64,000 nucleotides of DNA, from positions 1 to 64,000 of the forward strand of contig JASANG010000117.1 in the NCBI GenBank assembly GCA_030248215.1. Reading direction: 5' to 3'. Positions within the stretch are counted from its first letter, which is position 1. The number at the start of each line of letters is the position of its first letter. The DNA is from Enoplolaimus lenunculus. Taxonomy: Eukaryota > Nematoda > Enoplea > Enoplida > Thoracostomopsidae. The translations under genes were made by a program, and so were the position numbers. Under the pieces are notes generated by a model, which was not told the origin of the DNA, did no database searches, and saw nothing but the letters and a program-made list of their open reading frames with translations. Below, piece by piece: positions 12,076-25,100 of this stretch.

Positions 12076-14399
12076 ATGAATAGCTTCGCAAGTCAAATTA
12101 ATTCATCATCATTAGCTGAACTGATAATTTATAGCATATGCTAGATATTGATAGGAGTCAGTGCCCAAAGAACTTCCGTGTTTCTCGCAAAATTAACAGT
12201 TCACTTTAAAGTCACTTCGTGTATCTAACATTTTGAAACTTTCACCTTTGCTGAAGTTTCTATTTTAGACATGGTGTTGGTTCGGGGAACTCGGCCAATC
12301 TCGAATTCCTCCGAAAAATCCTAGATCCGCTTTTAAGTACGTCAGAGCCTCCTAACGTTTGAGGAAACTTCCGCTGCTGCTTGCTCCAGCACAAAATATG
12401 GTCCAAATAAATGCCTCCAGAAAATTTAGGTGCATATATATCTTGTACGCATCTGGTGCGACTTTGCTCGTATCAAACCATAAACATTTGCTTAAGCCAA
12501 CAAGAAAACAATCTTCATTTTGAACCTGTTGTGAGCTGAGTATAGTAGTAACTAAATATCAGAACCAAGTGCGATTAGAAAAAAAATAAAAACCTTTATG
12601 AAATCTACGATTAACTGTTAGAAATTGACAGTGAAATAATTTTAAAAAAGGTGATCCTAAATTTTCCAAGCGGCCTTTGGGTTTGAATATGCATCCGTGT
12701 ACTAAACGTGCAGCTGAGGTGCAGATGTCCTGTGCATAAATTTGGTCACTAGAAAATTCGTCTTCACGATAGTTTCATACCATCAAAGCCTATTAAATGT
12801 GAACGAGTAATCAATCAAACAATTTTAAAGTTTTGGGTCTCTAAGGCTCAAGTTTGCAAAAAAATCCAAATTCAAATTTAAAAATACTAAAATGTTACTC
12901 GTCACAAGATATTATCACCAAATTTGGTCGCTTACAATTTGTTCAACTCTTTCGATGCACATAACCTCATAATAGTTGAAGCATATCATAAAGAAACACT
13001 ACCGTGTCTCATCCTCACGAAAAAACATTAATGTCAAACTTGTTAAATTGTTTCGTAACATATCTTAGGTTTAGATAATATTAGGTAACAGACACAGTGG
13101 CTTAGCCACGATATCAGTTCAGCATGGTATATGACCTAAAACAAAAGTTTTACACAAACGAGAATTTTTCACACCTACGCGAGTATATACCAGTTGTTCT
13201 AAATTCTATAAAAGTAGGATCTTTTTATTGTCATTGCGTTAATTTGCGATAGTACTTATTCCCAGCGTCCCACCAATGTATATACGCCTCGGTTAAAATT
13301 TGGCCAAGTAAAAACGAAATTATGAAAGCTTCAAATTTAACCTTTGTATACTTGTATGTAACAACATTTTAGTAATAAATTTAAATTTAATGCAAAAACA
13401 GTATTTATGCAAAAAATGGTTAATGATTATGCAAGTTTAATGAAAATTTTACACCTAACAAACCTTCATCGCGTACAAACGGTTGCGCAAATTTAGTGGC
13501 TGTTTGATTTTTTCAGCAATTTTTCTCACAAAAGTTTTTTGTAGCTCCTGTCTGGCTTAAACGTTATATGTTTGAAGCTAAAATTTCATATAACAATTTT
13601 TCGGACAATGATAGTACTATCATAACGTACAAAGCCACACAGCTACACAGCCCACTTGCTAATGTGCAGTTTTATTGTGTCAACATGCGTTATGTAACAT
13701 GCATCACAATCGAGAACGGTGTGAAATTGCATATTGCATCATGCAGTTTAAAAGTTGCTAAACTACTATTTGTGCGTACATACAACTGTGCTGTACAAAA
13801 TGCTAATTGAGGGCCGATGGCAATATTTGCACGCTGCAATTTCTTGCAATTCTAACAAAGTTTTGCTTTTTAATGCCAATTTCGAAAAAAAGATCTTTGC
13901 GATGTAAAATAATATAGTGTATGTTTAAAGTGATTAATGCTGTGTCAATGTAAATCAGATTTTGTAATTAAATTACAACTTATGGTACGTTTATTGGTAT
14001 ATATTTTTAATTGGTATTTGCTTTGATCCCTATTTTTGTGATGGGTTTTAAGCTGCTTTAACGAAAGGTGGATTTTGGGATACCAAAAATACTATCAATT
14101 CTGTTCATCATTTAAGGTATAAATTTGCACGAATGTTAACAACTTTAACAGAATATATTTACGTGCATATTCATACCTCACATTAACAGCCGATAATAGT
14201 TTGAGCAGATTCATTTTTATATATGGTGCCATTTAATATTTTGTTTCTTCTGATATATTAAAAATAAACGAATATTTAAATATATTATATTTCAGAAGGG
14301 TAATTGGTTATCCTGGCCCAGGGGGGCGCATTCTCAAAACTGTTTAAGGAACATCGCCGGTTAGCAACAGATTCTGAAATTCGCAAACTAAAAAAGCTA

Positions 14400-14520
14400 C
14401 AAATACAAGTGCAAAGTGTACCTAATTTTGATGTTTTCAACTTGCAGCTAAAAGCATTTCGTACAAATTGCAGCTGCAAGTTCTCGCTGCAGAAACTTGC
14501 ACGTGTGAGTGGGGCTTTTA
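14400..14520. mobile_element. Palindromic GCAGCTGC short element, copy 3
   Basis: It contains CTTGCAGCTAAAAG, TTGCAGCTGCAAG and the family end TGCACGTGTGAGTGGGGC. It is intergenic. Confidence 0.6.
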
Positions 14521-14579
14521 TTAGAATATATACGAAGCTACTTTTTTACGTACATAAAAATCAAAAAATTAGTGTTGAG

Positions 14580-15292
14580 TATAACACAACAATTTCTTGA
14601 AAGAAAGAAATTTATGTTTTATAACTTGGCAACAGTAATTTCTTGAGTATAAGGCATTCATGTTTCAACCGTTTCAGACACAAATTTCTGAAGCGTTTTG
14701 GCTGAGCATTAAACAGCTCAGGTATTTTTTCTTAAATGGTTAAAACATAAATGTCTTATATTCAAGAAATTGGTATTGCCAATTCATAAGACACAAGTTT
14801 CGTTGTTTCAAGATATAGTTGTCTTCTATATGTTCAAGAATTAATTTTCGGATTTTCATGTATGTAAAAAAGTTGCTCCGTTTATATTCTTAAACAGGTA
14901 TATTAAATAATTGAATTTGAAAGATATTTCGGGTTGAGCTCAGGCTCTCCCCAACCTGAGTTAACGTCTCGGTCGTATCTTTAGGTTGTAAATGAGTTGA
15001 GCTTTAGCCCCCAATTTTGCAGTCGGTTTCCATTTATTTCAGAGCTATTTGTCTTATATTTCACAAATATTACTCTAACATTTCAGAAATATATTTCTTA
15101 ATTGTTCATAAAACAAAGTCTTACATTTAGGACATTTTAGTGTAAAAAATTCTGGGCCAATATTTCTGAAAAGTTTAAGAACTAAAAGTCTTGAATTCAA
15201 GACATATATGTCTGGAGTCAGTATCAAGACATAATTGTCTTGAAATTAACGCAATATTTTTTGAGTACAAGACAATTTATTTTATGTGCAGC
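14580..15292. repeat. Block of CTTGAA/CAAGAC motifs with small palindromes
   Basis: Recurrent TTTCTTGA, TCAAGACA and GTCTTGAA motifs lie a few tens of bases apart. They include a perfect 16-bp palindrome GTCTTGAATTCAAGAC near 15190 and CAAGACATAATTGTCTTG near 15228. It is probably an old inverted-repeat element with internal repetition. No coding content was seen. Confidence 0.5.
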
Positions 15293-16084
15293 GATACCTT
15301 TCGAATCCTGAGCAGGTCTCGACCACCAAAAACTGACATTTTAAAATATTCAAATGCTAGCGTGAAATAAATTAGAGAAGCTATAAAAAGCCGAAATGTG
15401 CATAATCTTTTGAAATCGAACTATTTCTGCCAAATGGCGACCAAAACAACGAAGTTTAGCAGACGTAGCACGTGTATAATTACGATGTTTTGCTATCCCA
15501 ATTTGCTAGGGTTGTTTTAAAAACGTGTCCTAGGGCCTAATTACAAGGGCGTCCGTAGGGGGGCACTGGGGGGCCGTGCCCCATCCAAATTTGGCTGGTT
15601 CCCTGCCAAATAGACTCAGTCTAAAAGTAAACAATCTTGAATTGCAATTGTAGTGGCCGCCCAAAATAATTCGGGCTCTCCCAAATATAATTTTCTGCGG
15701 GACCCCTTGCCTGGTTAGCTAATAAAATATTAGTGGTATGAGCAGCTCCCTCTATTTTGGCGCCTTTTAAATTTTTTAGTAGTTTTCTTTTGACGATTAA
15801 TTTTTCAAAATCTGACACTGTCGCAACAAACTTCAAGGAATCCCATCACTGAACTAAATACCTTGTATTGTTTACGTGAAAAAACTTTAAAATAATTAAT
15901 TTTTACCTCAATGTACCTTAAGCATCCAATTAAAATTAAATGTATCTAACATCTTATCGGAGCCATTTATATATGTTTCATTTTTAGAATTGAAGACAAA
16001 TAAAAACGATTCAGGGGGTCGGCAGCCCCCTAATAACCCAATTAGAGTATTTTTTATGTAGAGGACGTTTTCCTTGTTGTTGGC

Positions 16085-16185
16085 TCAGCTGTCCCTCTAT
16101 CCCAACTGTCCTGCTGTCCCAACCGTCCTTCTGTTCCAACTGTTCCGTTGTCCCAGTGTCCAGCTTTTCCAGTTGCCCCCAATAT
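16085..16185 (-). repeat. Short 9-bp minisatellite, same motif as the 27.8-kb array
   Basis: It consists of diverged CCCAACTGT / CCTGCTGTC nonamers. This is the reverse complement of the GGGACAGTT / GGGACAGCG units that form the large array at 27836-28340, so the motif is dispersed in the genome in both orientations. Confidence 0.75.
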
Positions 16186-16197
16186 ATCACTGTCTTA

Positions 16198-16340
16198 ACT
16201 AGTGATGGGCATCAGATATTTTTCATATCCGGAATACTTGCCAGATATTTATCCGAATATATCCGGACATTCGAAATTAATATTTCTATTTCGGATATCC
16301 GAAACTCGCGTTTCCGTTTTTCTGGATTTCCGAACATCAA
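16198..16340 (+). repeat. hAT-like element end with ATATCCGGATAT-type low complexity
   Basis: The segment starts CTAGTGATGGGCATC, a beginning seen in many non-autonomous hAT-family elements. It continues with TATCCGGA / TCCGAATAT repeats. No other end or target duplication was identified, so the family call is tentative. Confidence 0.35.
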
Positions 16341-16868
16341 TTTTTATTTCTTAAGCGCTTGTTTTAGCTGGTTGCTCTTATGGAAGTACCCTGACCCACA
16401 TGGTGATTGTTGCGAGCGTAAAACACAATTCTAAAACAATTTTTATTCTGCAACTGCCTCAATAGTTCTGGCCTGCGTATTTGTTTTAGAAGAATGCTAC
16501 TCACTAATAAATACTTGCGTTTGTCACTCCGTCTGGTTTAAACACTGCAACAGAGATTCTGTCGAAAATCAGTATCCCTGGAATTTATATATGTATAAGT
16601 AAAGGAGAAATACTGACATTAATTAAAATATACGTACGCAAAATCACACAAATATCAGCAGATGAAATTTTTAGGTGCACCCTGTTTTCAGCTGTGGATT
16701 CAAAAATTTCTGATTGGCGGCTGCTAAATGTTTTGAGGCGCAATTTTTCGCCAAAAAATTTCAGACGGAAAAATTGTAAGGTATGGACATTCATTGTTTG
16801 CAATAAATTTTCTGAAGGGAAAAGTCGTAAGATAGGTAGCTTACCATTTTGTCATAGAACAATTTCAG

Positions 16869-17032
16869 GAGACAAATTGTACCCAAATTACGAAACAAAA
16901 GAAAAATCTAAGTTCGATCACCTTAAAAATTCATTATCGCACGATTACAAGTCCGCCGTCAAAATCGGTAATCAAACTGTGTCAGAATTTAGTCGGACTC
17001 AGAATTCCGTTGCAAACCTGACAAACAGATGA
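16869..17032 (+). CDS. Terminal coding exon of an unidentified gene
   Basis: A clear acceptor (CATAGAACAATTTCAG|GAGAC) opens a 54-residue frame, entered in phase 1, that ends at TGA 17030-17032. The peptide (starting DKLYPNYETKEKSKFDHLKN) has a normal soluble composition rich in Lys, Asn and Ser and ends in SVANLTNR. I do not recognise a family. The sequence directly upstream (about 16670-16860) resembles a dispersed repeat, so the preceding exon must lie further left and was not found. Alternatively the frame could be a chance open stretch, but acceptor quality and amino-acid composition favour coding. Confidence 0.45.
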
Positions 17033-17118
17033 CCTATTAACGGATTTCTGTCTAGCGCTGCAACTTGCCAACTGTAATAATTGATACATATTCAATCTAA
17101 TTGTACATAGTGATACTG

Positions 17119-17391
17119 ACTGATAGAGTAAACCGTATAGGTCTACAAAGAGAAGTATTTTATGACTATCACGCTCAATCAATAGAAACAATCCACAAAG
17201 AATCTTTAATTTTAACAACTTCTAAAAAATCTAAAACAGAATACATTAGTAACTACGATTCCAGTATGCAAAATTTATTAAAAATAACTATGTTAAAGAA
17301 TTTATGCTTCAAATCTCTTTCTTCATGTCTTGAACACCATCGTATAATCCAGCAATATTTAAATTTCCTGGTAAAACGCACCGAATTTTAG
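17119..17391 (+). CDS. Unidentified open frame, possible exon
   Basis: An open frame of about 90 codons follows the acceptor-like TTGTACATAG and runs to TAG at 17389-17391. It begins LTDRVNRIGLQREVFYDYHA and contains SKKSKTEYISNYDSS. It is polar and not repeat-derived, but has no initiating ATG for its first half and no recognised domain. It may be an alternative last exon of the gene that ends at 17032, or non-coding 3' sequence. Confidence 0.25.
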   Translation, partial: TDRVNRIGLQREVFYDYHAQSIETIHKESLILTTSKKSKTEYISNYDSSMQNLLKITMLKNLCFKSLSSCLEHHRIIQQYLNFLVKRTEF

Positions 17392-17399
17392 ATAAAATC

Positions 17400-19113
17400 A
17401 ATGTCCATAGTTTTTAGGGTAAATATACAAAATTTAGAAAAATGCTAAAAATCCCGCAAGTAATCTAATAGGTGCACAATATACCAGACATAATAATACA
17501 AAATGGAATGCAATCATGATGAATGTATCGCAGCGCAACAATACACAAACAATACTGTTCATCACTCTGACCAATATAGAGCTAGGTTACGCTTTAGACA
17601 ATGTTTTGGTTTGGCTTAGGAATAGGTATTGGCTTATCATTACGCTTAGACTCAGCCTTTGGAATCTAATCATACTACTGCATGGCCCTGTCCCTTTCAT
17701 TGATCATTATGTAAATTACGATAGTATATAATCAACCTATCAAGTGGCAGTACACAAACACTATAAATAACAGCAATAAATGGTGAGTCACCTTTTCCTG
17801 CGGGAATCCCATTTGATTCGCACCAGAATTCAATTTGAATCATAATTGAATTGAGACTAATGTGGGGTTCATGTTATATCTGAGGGAGGCTGGAACACAT
17901 GTTGTCCCTAGCGGGTAGCATTTTGTTTACACTTTGACCCGCTATCAAACAAAAAAATTGAATTGTCGGCTATCCTGATGTGACGTCATGGTTTGTACTA
18001 CAATATCAAATGATATTTCAATTTTCTCTCTCTGCAAAGTTATGGTCAACTAGCTTGATTTCCCTGGAGAATGTCATATGATGCTAAAGTTTGAAATTTG
18101 ATAGGAATATTTTGAGAAAATTTTCAACGAAAGATAGAAGCTAGTTCGGCTTTAGAAATCATTCAATGCTATATCACCTAACTTATTTACCATTTTATTA
18201 GTGATCACAAATTACGCTGTCCGTATATCAAATATGTAGTACAATTTTAGAATATATGATGATATTCGCGTAAATGTCTAGCGGTATCATATGACACATA
18301 ACTATTTGTACACGATGATCGCTTAAGAACATTGATTTGTAACCCAATATCATGTGCATGCATATTTTGTCGTCATGCCCGCTATTCAGATCACATTTTA
18401 AGTTGACGAGAAATCAACATGGACAAAACGTGTTCCACCCTGCATAAACCAGCAACCAGACTTGAGAATCACATGACCGAGTATTGATTTTGAAAATTCT
18501 CTCGACACTAAATTCCTGGCTCAGCAAATAACATTCGACCATCCGCATTGTGAACACCGAAACAAGATGTATTGTGAATTTTTCCAGAAATTAAAAATCT
18601 TCTCACTCAAGAAGGCCTGGCCATATTACATCATATGAGCTTTTCCTCAGCACACAAGCAATACATCGGCGACAAAAAAAATAAAATAAGTGGATCGACC
18701 GGCAATATGTTTTTGAATTAATAATAACTGTTCAAATGTTAGGTGCATTAAATATAAAGTGACTTTCTTGTGCCGTTACCAACAGCATAGTCTAACTGTG
18801 TTTCCGGAATCGTCATGAAAATTTGTCATTTTTCAACGAATTTTTGAATATTTTCTTTCAAAGTAATTTACTTGTTTCAAAAATTAAGTTCAGAAAATAA
18901 CTGAACAACGCATAAATAAAAAGAACAACAAACTGTGCATAAATAGACTATTTACCATCGCTATAAACGGGAACAGGGTATTCAATATCCAGCAAGAGCA
19001 ATAATTTAGTAAACTACACACAGGAATAAATTTTCACTTTACAACCAAAGACTGTGTAAAACAATTTTAATTACTATTATTTGCAAAATAGAATTGCTAA
19101 ACCCAAACGCTAA
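17400..19113. other. Intergenic stretch
   Basis: This is AT-rich sequence downstream of both flanking genes. It contains a short TTAGG-like patch at about 17600-17670 (GGCTTAGGAATAGG, ACGCTTAGACTC). I see no other supported feature. Confidence 0.45.
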
Positions 19114-22100
19114 TCAAAGATCTTTCTGTACTTTCCTCGATTCTTCTTTCAATCGTAATGATTCTGGTTTTACAGGAGGTGGAGGTCGCGGTAAACGGAA
19201 AAACACCTGGAAAACACACGAAAAACATTACCGAAAAGCTGCAAAACAAGTTAAATTTATAACTAAAATTATAGTAATAATATCAATCAAATATAAATAT
19301 AATACTATTTACAGAACACTACCAAGATTTGTGCCAAAAATAGCCAAAATATTATATGACAAAACCACTGCAAATACGTGTTAATCTGAGTCTAATTCCA
19401 TGTAAATATTTAACAATTAAGTGCATACATTCCTAAACCTGTATTACTATAATATGTGTAACACCGAGCGTCATGTTGTAAGAGACGACGTAATTTTATA
19501 ACTACTGAAATGCCGACATTTGAAATTAACCAATTTTTCGGTATTTAAAATGCTGTGATAGTGTTTAAACTTCAAGATGTTAAGCTCGACCTTACCATTT
19601 TATAAAAAATTCTGATGGGGGGCGTACGCCCCTCGCCTCCCCCCTCTTGATCCGCTAGTGTAGGAAGTGCTGCACATTGCTGAGAATAGTGCTCATTAAA
19701 AAACTTACCTTTACAGAGTCGTAAATAAACCACTGTAACGCTGTCAACGTTCCGATCATAATAATACGTGGTCCCAAACCTTTCCACAACGCTTAAAGTA
19801 AACAACATCTGTATAAGAATACGTATAATTCGCAATACTAATATTATGATTCAGAAAAATAATTCAACAATATCCATATTAATCAAGCAAAAATGCCCAC
19901 CATAGGAAGAACTCGCTGGGCTCGATGAGCTGGACCGCTTCAATCGAGCAAAACCTTGAGGGTGGCAATTTTTACCAAGAAAACTACTGTGTTTACGGGA
20001 AAATCCAATTTAACTGACTGATGGCTAGTATTTAACATGTAAACACCTCTACAAGTTTAGCTATTGCATTATAAATGAAGTTATATAAAACAGCGCGTTT
20101 TACGTCCAATAACGTTAAATTTTTTAAGACTAAAAATACTTAACTGTGTGCAAATTTCGGGTAAAAGAGCTAGAACCACGGGACAAATCAAGTTTGCGGG
20201 CGTTGGCCCATTGCGGATCTCTGCAAGCTCACCCCAGCTATACGTATTATGCCATCGTTACAACGTAGACCAACCAACCATATGTAGGTTATCATCACCA
20301 ATACAGAGAAAATTGTTGCAGCAGTGCCACATATGCTTTGAGATCATAGCATTGCAAACCATGCAACTACATTGCGCGCTAATTTAGAACTACTTGCCAT
20401 AATGTGTCGTAGATGTTTTTACAAGACTCTTAATATTAAGGTTGAATACTTGGAGCGCTTAGTTAACAAGTTTTATATGGGGTGAACGATTAGAAAGGTG
20501 CAATTTGAGTGGCTAATGAAAACAGCAAAAAATCTTAGTATGCCTCTATAAATGAAAAACGTGATTTGGGATCTAAGGCCGAAAAGCCCATTAAATTATG
20601 GCTCTGAATAACTCGTTTTATAGTACGGTTGGGCTTTGGCTTTAATACGTATTACTTTGTTTGCTTTACCTGAATTGAAATAAAACAGCATTGCTCACAT
20701 ATTAATAATGTTATAATTAATTAATTATTACAGCGCACGCTCCCAGAGCTTCGTTTGTGTATATTACACATAACAGAGTTCCAACAGAAACTAAATTTTG
20801 CCACAATAGGAATTGAATGTCTTTGCGGCAACCGGAACAGGAGCCGAAATATGAAATAATGTTAATCACCAAATAACTGTCGTCGAGCGAATTTTTAGCT
20901 ATTTCCCCAATAACTCTTTCGACAAAAAATTTAAAACAGTATATTAATAAAATTGAATTACATACAAAAACACTCATTTGGAAATAACAAATTTTCAAAG
21001 ACAAAGTTTGCAATATTTAAATGATTATAAATAATTTACCACAAAACCGTCAAAATTTTAGTTCCTGCATCGACGGAGGGAGAAACAGGAACAGGAATTG
21101 AAATTTTACAGGAATTTCGGCCGGAACATGAATTCCGGCTGAACCATGAAATATTAACTTACGAAAGAACCATAAATCTCTGCCGACTTTCAACGCTGTG
21201 GATCCTTTGTCCATATTCAATTTTGAAACAATTGTATCCGCCGGATGTGACACAATAGCACAAAATACACCAGCTGAAATGATAAAACGGCATAAAAGTT
21301 CAACTCAAATAGTATTATCAATTATTAGAAATTCAGTCACCGTATAAAGAGAACCGAATGTGAAAATTATTGTCATACTTAACTTCACTGAAACTATAAA
21401 CCAGTCGTAGTGGGACTACATTTATTGACCGAAGCTCGAACACACGTAAGCAATTAAGGTAATATGCAAATTAGTTATTAGCTAACTATTCATTTATCGG
21501 CTTTGGAGGTTTGTAAGCAATTTCCTCAGATTCCTCGCACCCAAAAACCCTTCAGCCACCGTATAATTTTTGGAATAATTTAAAAAGTCCTAATTTTGTT
21601 TTGTCAATTAAGCTAATATGCAAATTAGTTATTAGCTAACTATTGAATTATCGGTTTTGGATGTTTGTAGACTATTTATTCAAATTCCATGCACATAAAA
21701 CCCTTTAGTGCTGAAATTATATTGCTTTTAACCTTAATAATTAGTGAAATATTGTAAAAAGTCCTGATTTAGGCTTATAACCTATGCTAATATGCAAATT
21801 ATCTATTAGCTAACTGCTCAATCATCGGTTTTGGAGGTTTGTAAACAGTCTACGCAGATTCCTCGCACCCAAAAACCCTTTAACGCTATAATTAGATTGC
21901 TTCTAACTGTAATAATTAGTGAAATATTGTGGAAAGTAGTAATTTAGGCTTAATTAATTATGCAAATTAGCCTGTAGCTAATAAACGGCTCAAAATTTTA
22001 AAACCCCAATGCGAGATTAACACCCCAGGATAATTGGCTTTCAAACAAAAAAAGTTTATCAAAATCGGTTCAGCCGATCCTGAGATTCTTTTCGGACGGA

Positions 22101-25100
22101 CAGACGGACGGACGGACATCCACCTTTCGACCCCAGAGTACAAAACATAAAACGCTTCGCGAAACTCCAAGATTCGATCGGAGTTTCGCTTCGCTCAACA
22201 ATTTTATTCTTTTAAACAGGGGCATTCACGGAGCTTTTTATTAGTTACAAATGCCTTAACAATGAAATTTCGTTCATACCAATATATCCAGCAGCAAAGG
22301 TGACAACCAGTTGTTCGGGTTTAGAGCATTCATCACGCGCTTTGGGAACAACGTATTTGTACAACGCTTCGACTGTTCGCTCAAAACACGCAAACTTCAT
22401 CATCGTGTACGGGATTTGTCGCGCCCACAACGGAGGTAAACCTTTGTAGAATCTAAATACGTATATACGTAATTATAGTAACAATATATCACAGCAAATT
22501 ATTTGAAATCACAAAATATAGACTAACTAAATTGCAATGTGCTGTTAGATATCAAATTGTTTAATACTCTATGGTAACATTGTAATAAACTTGCATTCAT
22601 ACTTTAAAAAACTTTAACACGGTCGCTGGAGACTGAATTTCGTCCGAATATTACAAAAGAGGATTATTATCACTCAAACTTCAAAAACGGTTCTTCCATA
22701 TTGCCAACTTTTGCAAACGTCCACTTACCGTACAATTTCAATGTCCGAATTCATTTTTTTCCGAAAATTCCAATATTAATTATCATTCAGTTAAATTTCC
22801 GACGTTATACGGAAATTACTGTTTCTGCCACAATTCCTACAAAAATCCAATTCTTAAAACAAAAATTCCGTGATGAAAATTATTTCAAACTCCAGTACTC
22901 AAATACAGGTTCTTGTTCCTGTTCCGGCAACTATTTCACTTTTTGTTTCTGTATCTGTTCTGGTGCCATTTAGTTCGTCTTAAAATTGTGCCCATTCCAA
23001 AAGAACACAACCCAAATATTTACGCTGCCAATCCTTCTTGTTTCATCATTTTCGGCAACGCTTCTCGTAGAGTATTTGCAAATCCAGCTTGCGTTTGAAT
23101 GCGGACTTTTGCAGCTTCCATCGGTGCGAGTAGAATATCAGCGAAAAATTCAGCACTTGCCGACGCCGCAAGATACAAGCTCGTCCGATATGTGTAGGTT
23201 AACTCCTGAAAAACAGTACGAACATAAGTGTATAACTATGTTCACCTGTCTAAACAAAGTGCTTATTACAAAATGGAAGAGGGAGAATTTGTCTATGTTG
23301 GAATAGCTGATTTATTCTAAAAGTAAGACATACGACTCATGTGAGGCAGCACTGGAAAAAGAAAAATCAAATACGTGCGAATTATTGAGGTTTAGGCGTA
23401 CGCTTGGTGGGCATACTTTTATAATAATATAACATGAACCATTGGTGTTCCTCAAATTACTGCATACAGCTTTACAGTATTTCGTTGATATTTTAGTCCC
23501 AAACTACGTTTTCGACCGACTGACATTTGAATATTAGAAAAGACGCTTCATAACTAGCCAACATTTTAACATTAGATATTATTAATGGCAAGATTTTTGG
23601 GTGTTTAGGGGCGGTAATTTTTACTAAAACGATTAAGCGCAACCCTAATACTGCAACGAAATGCAGAGATCCTAGCCGTTTTGAACCAACCTTACCCTAA
23701 CGCGTGCCACACAGTAACAGTTTAAATTATTTTCGAATATTTGGGGTTTTTCGCCGCGCTATACGTACAATAAAGATATTCCGCTATATCGCCAACTACA
23801 AGCAGGTAAATACTTTTCCATAAAGATACTTTTGCAAACAAGCACACCGTGTTTCCGTAGGAATTGCTCCAACACAATAATTTCTGCCAAAACCCTATTA
23901 CCGTTTTGAGCTCAAAACCTATAGCCACGGACAGAATTAAGTGCAACCGCGATCGCGACCCAAACACGGCTCGACCCGCGGTCGCTAGATACGCGATTAC
24001 GATCGCTAGTTACGCGATCACAATCGCTCGCAATCGCAATTTACGTGGACGCAATAGCCGCGGTTGCGATCGGGTGCAAGCAGTTTCGCGGTTACAGACG
24101 CGGTTAAAAAATTGCGGTTATATATAGACGCTGTTAAAATTGCGGTTACAGTCGCGATTAAAATTGCGGTTAATACAGACGCTGTTTAAATCACGACCGT
24201 AACCGCGGTTCAAACCCCGACATCGAATGCAATTAAAATAGCGACCAGCTACAAAACCGCAACCGCAGTGGGTGCAATTCCGGTTTCTGCGCATTAAATT
24301 CCGATCGTGAATTTACCAAAATTTCAGTTCCACTGAAGTTCGGACATTGCAACATGAAGTGTGTTTAAAAAGTTTGCTTACTTCACCCAATAATCCGCTA
24401 TAGAGGACTTTGAATGCTTCATAAAATCCAAATTTGCCCAATCCCTGCATTGAGTAACCAATCGCAGTCGGTGCCCAGCCTTTTGCCAAAGCTCTTGCTC
24501 CTTCTTCGCCAAACGTAACTCGAAATCCAGTAACTATATTTGGATATTTTGCAGCGTTTGTCTGTAATTACAAATACTGAAGTGTAATATTATGTACATA
24601 ACCGTTTCCCCATGTATATAAATGTATATGAGCAATAGCACAATCTGTACACTCAAACATAAACTGTTCCACTTTTATCTTAAACTTTTTCTGCATTATT
24701 TAATATTTGCCCATTATTGCACGTATGCATAGTATGTATAAAATTTCCGTAAACACAGTCGAATGCTGACCCGTCCACGAGTTCCGAGTTCAAATCCCGG
24801 ATTGAAATTGCATATTACTATCAAAAACTCGAAAATATTCATACGAAAAAGGGTGAAATTGTTGCAACTTGGATTCAACACACGATACTTGCTCACACTG
24901 AGATCACAAATTTGATCATGGTATAACTTTAGAATAACAATGACTATTGTACATACTGGTTGTTTTAGAAATGCAGTTAGACACTAGCAACTTTAAAGCA
25001 GACGTGATCCGTTTCCAACATTCCCGCGCATTTTATACTAGACATAACGTATATGTGTAATTAGCTGAGATCGAAATTAAATACTAGGAAATGACAGAAA

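Larger units (their letters stand above)
11173..16084. other. Intergenic stretch with repeats, no recognised gene
   Basis: This is AT-rich sequence between the VWA-ZP gene start and the next coding exon. It holds a short palindromic element (11650-11720), a TIR element (11775-12075), another palindromic element (14400-14520) and a block of CTTGAA/CAAGAC motifs (14580-15292). From 12100 to 14280 I see only AT-rich sequence with no supported feature. A basic open frame after 14304 (about 40 codons before it enters the palindromic element) has no usable start or acceptor. Confidence 0.5.
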
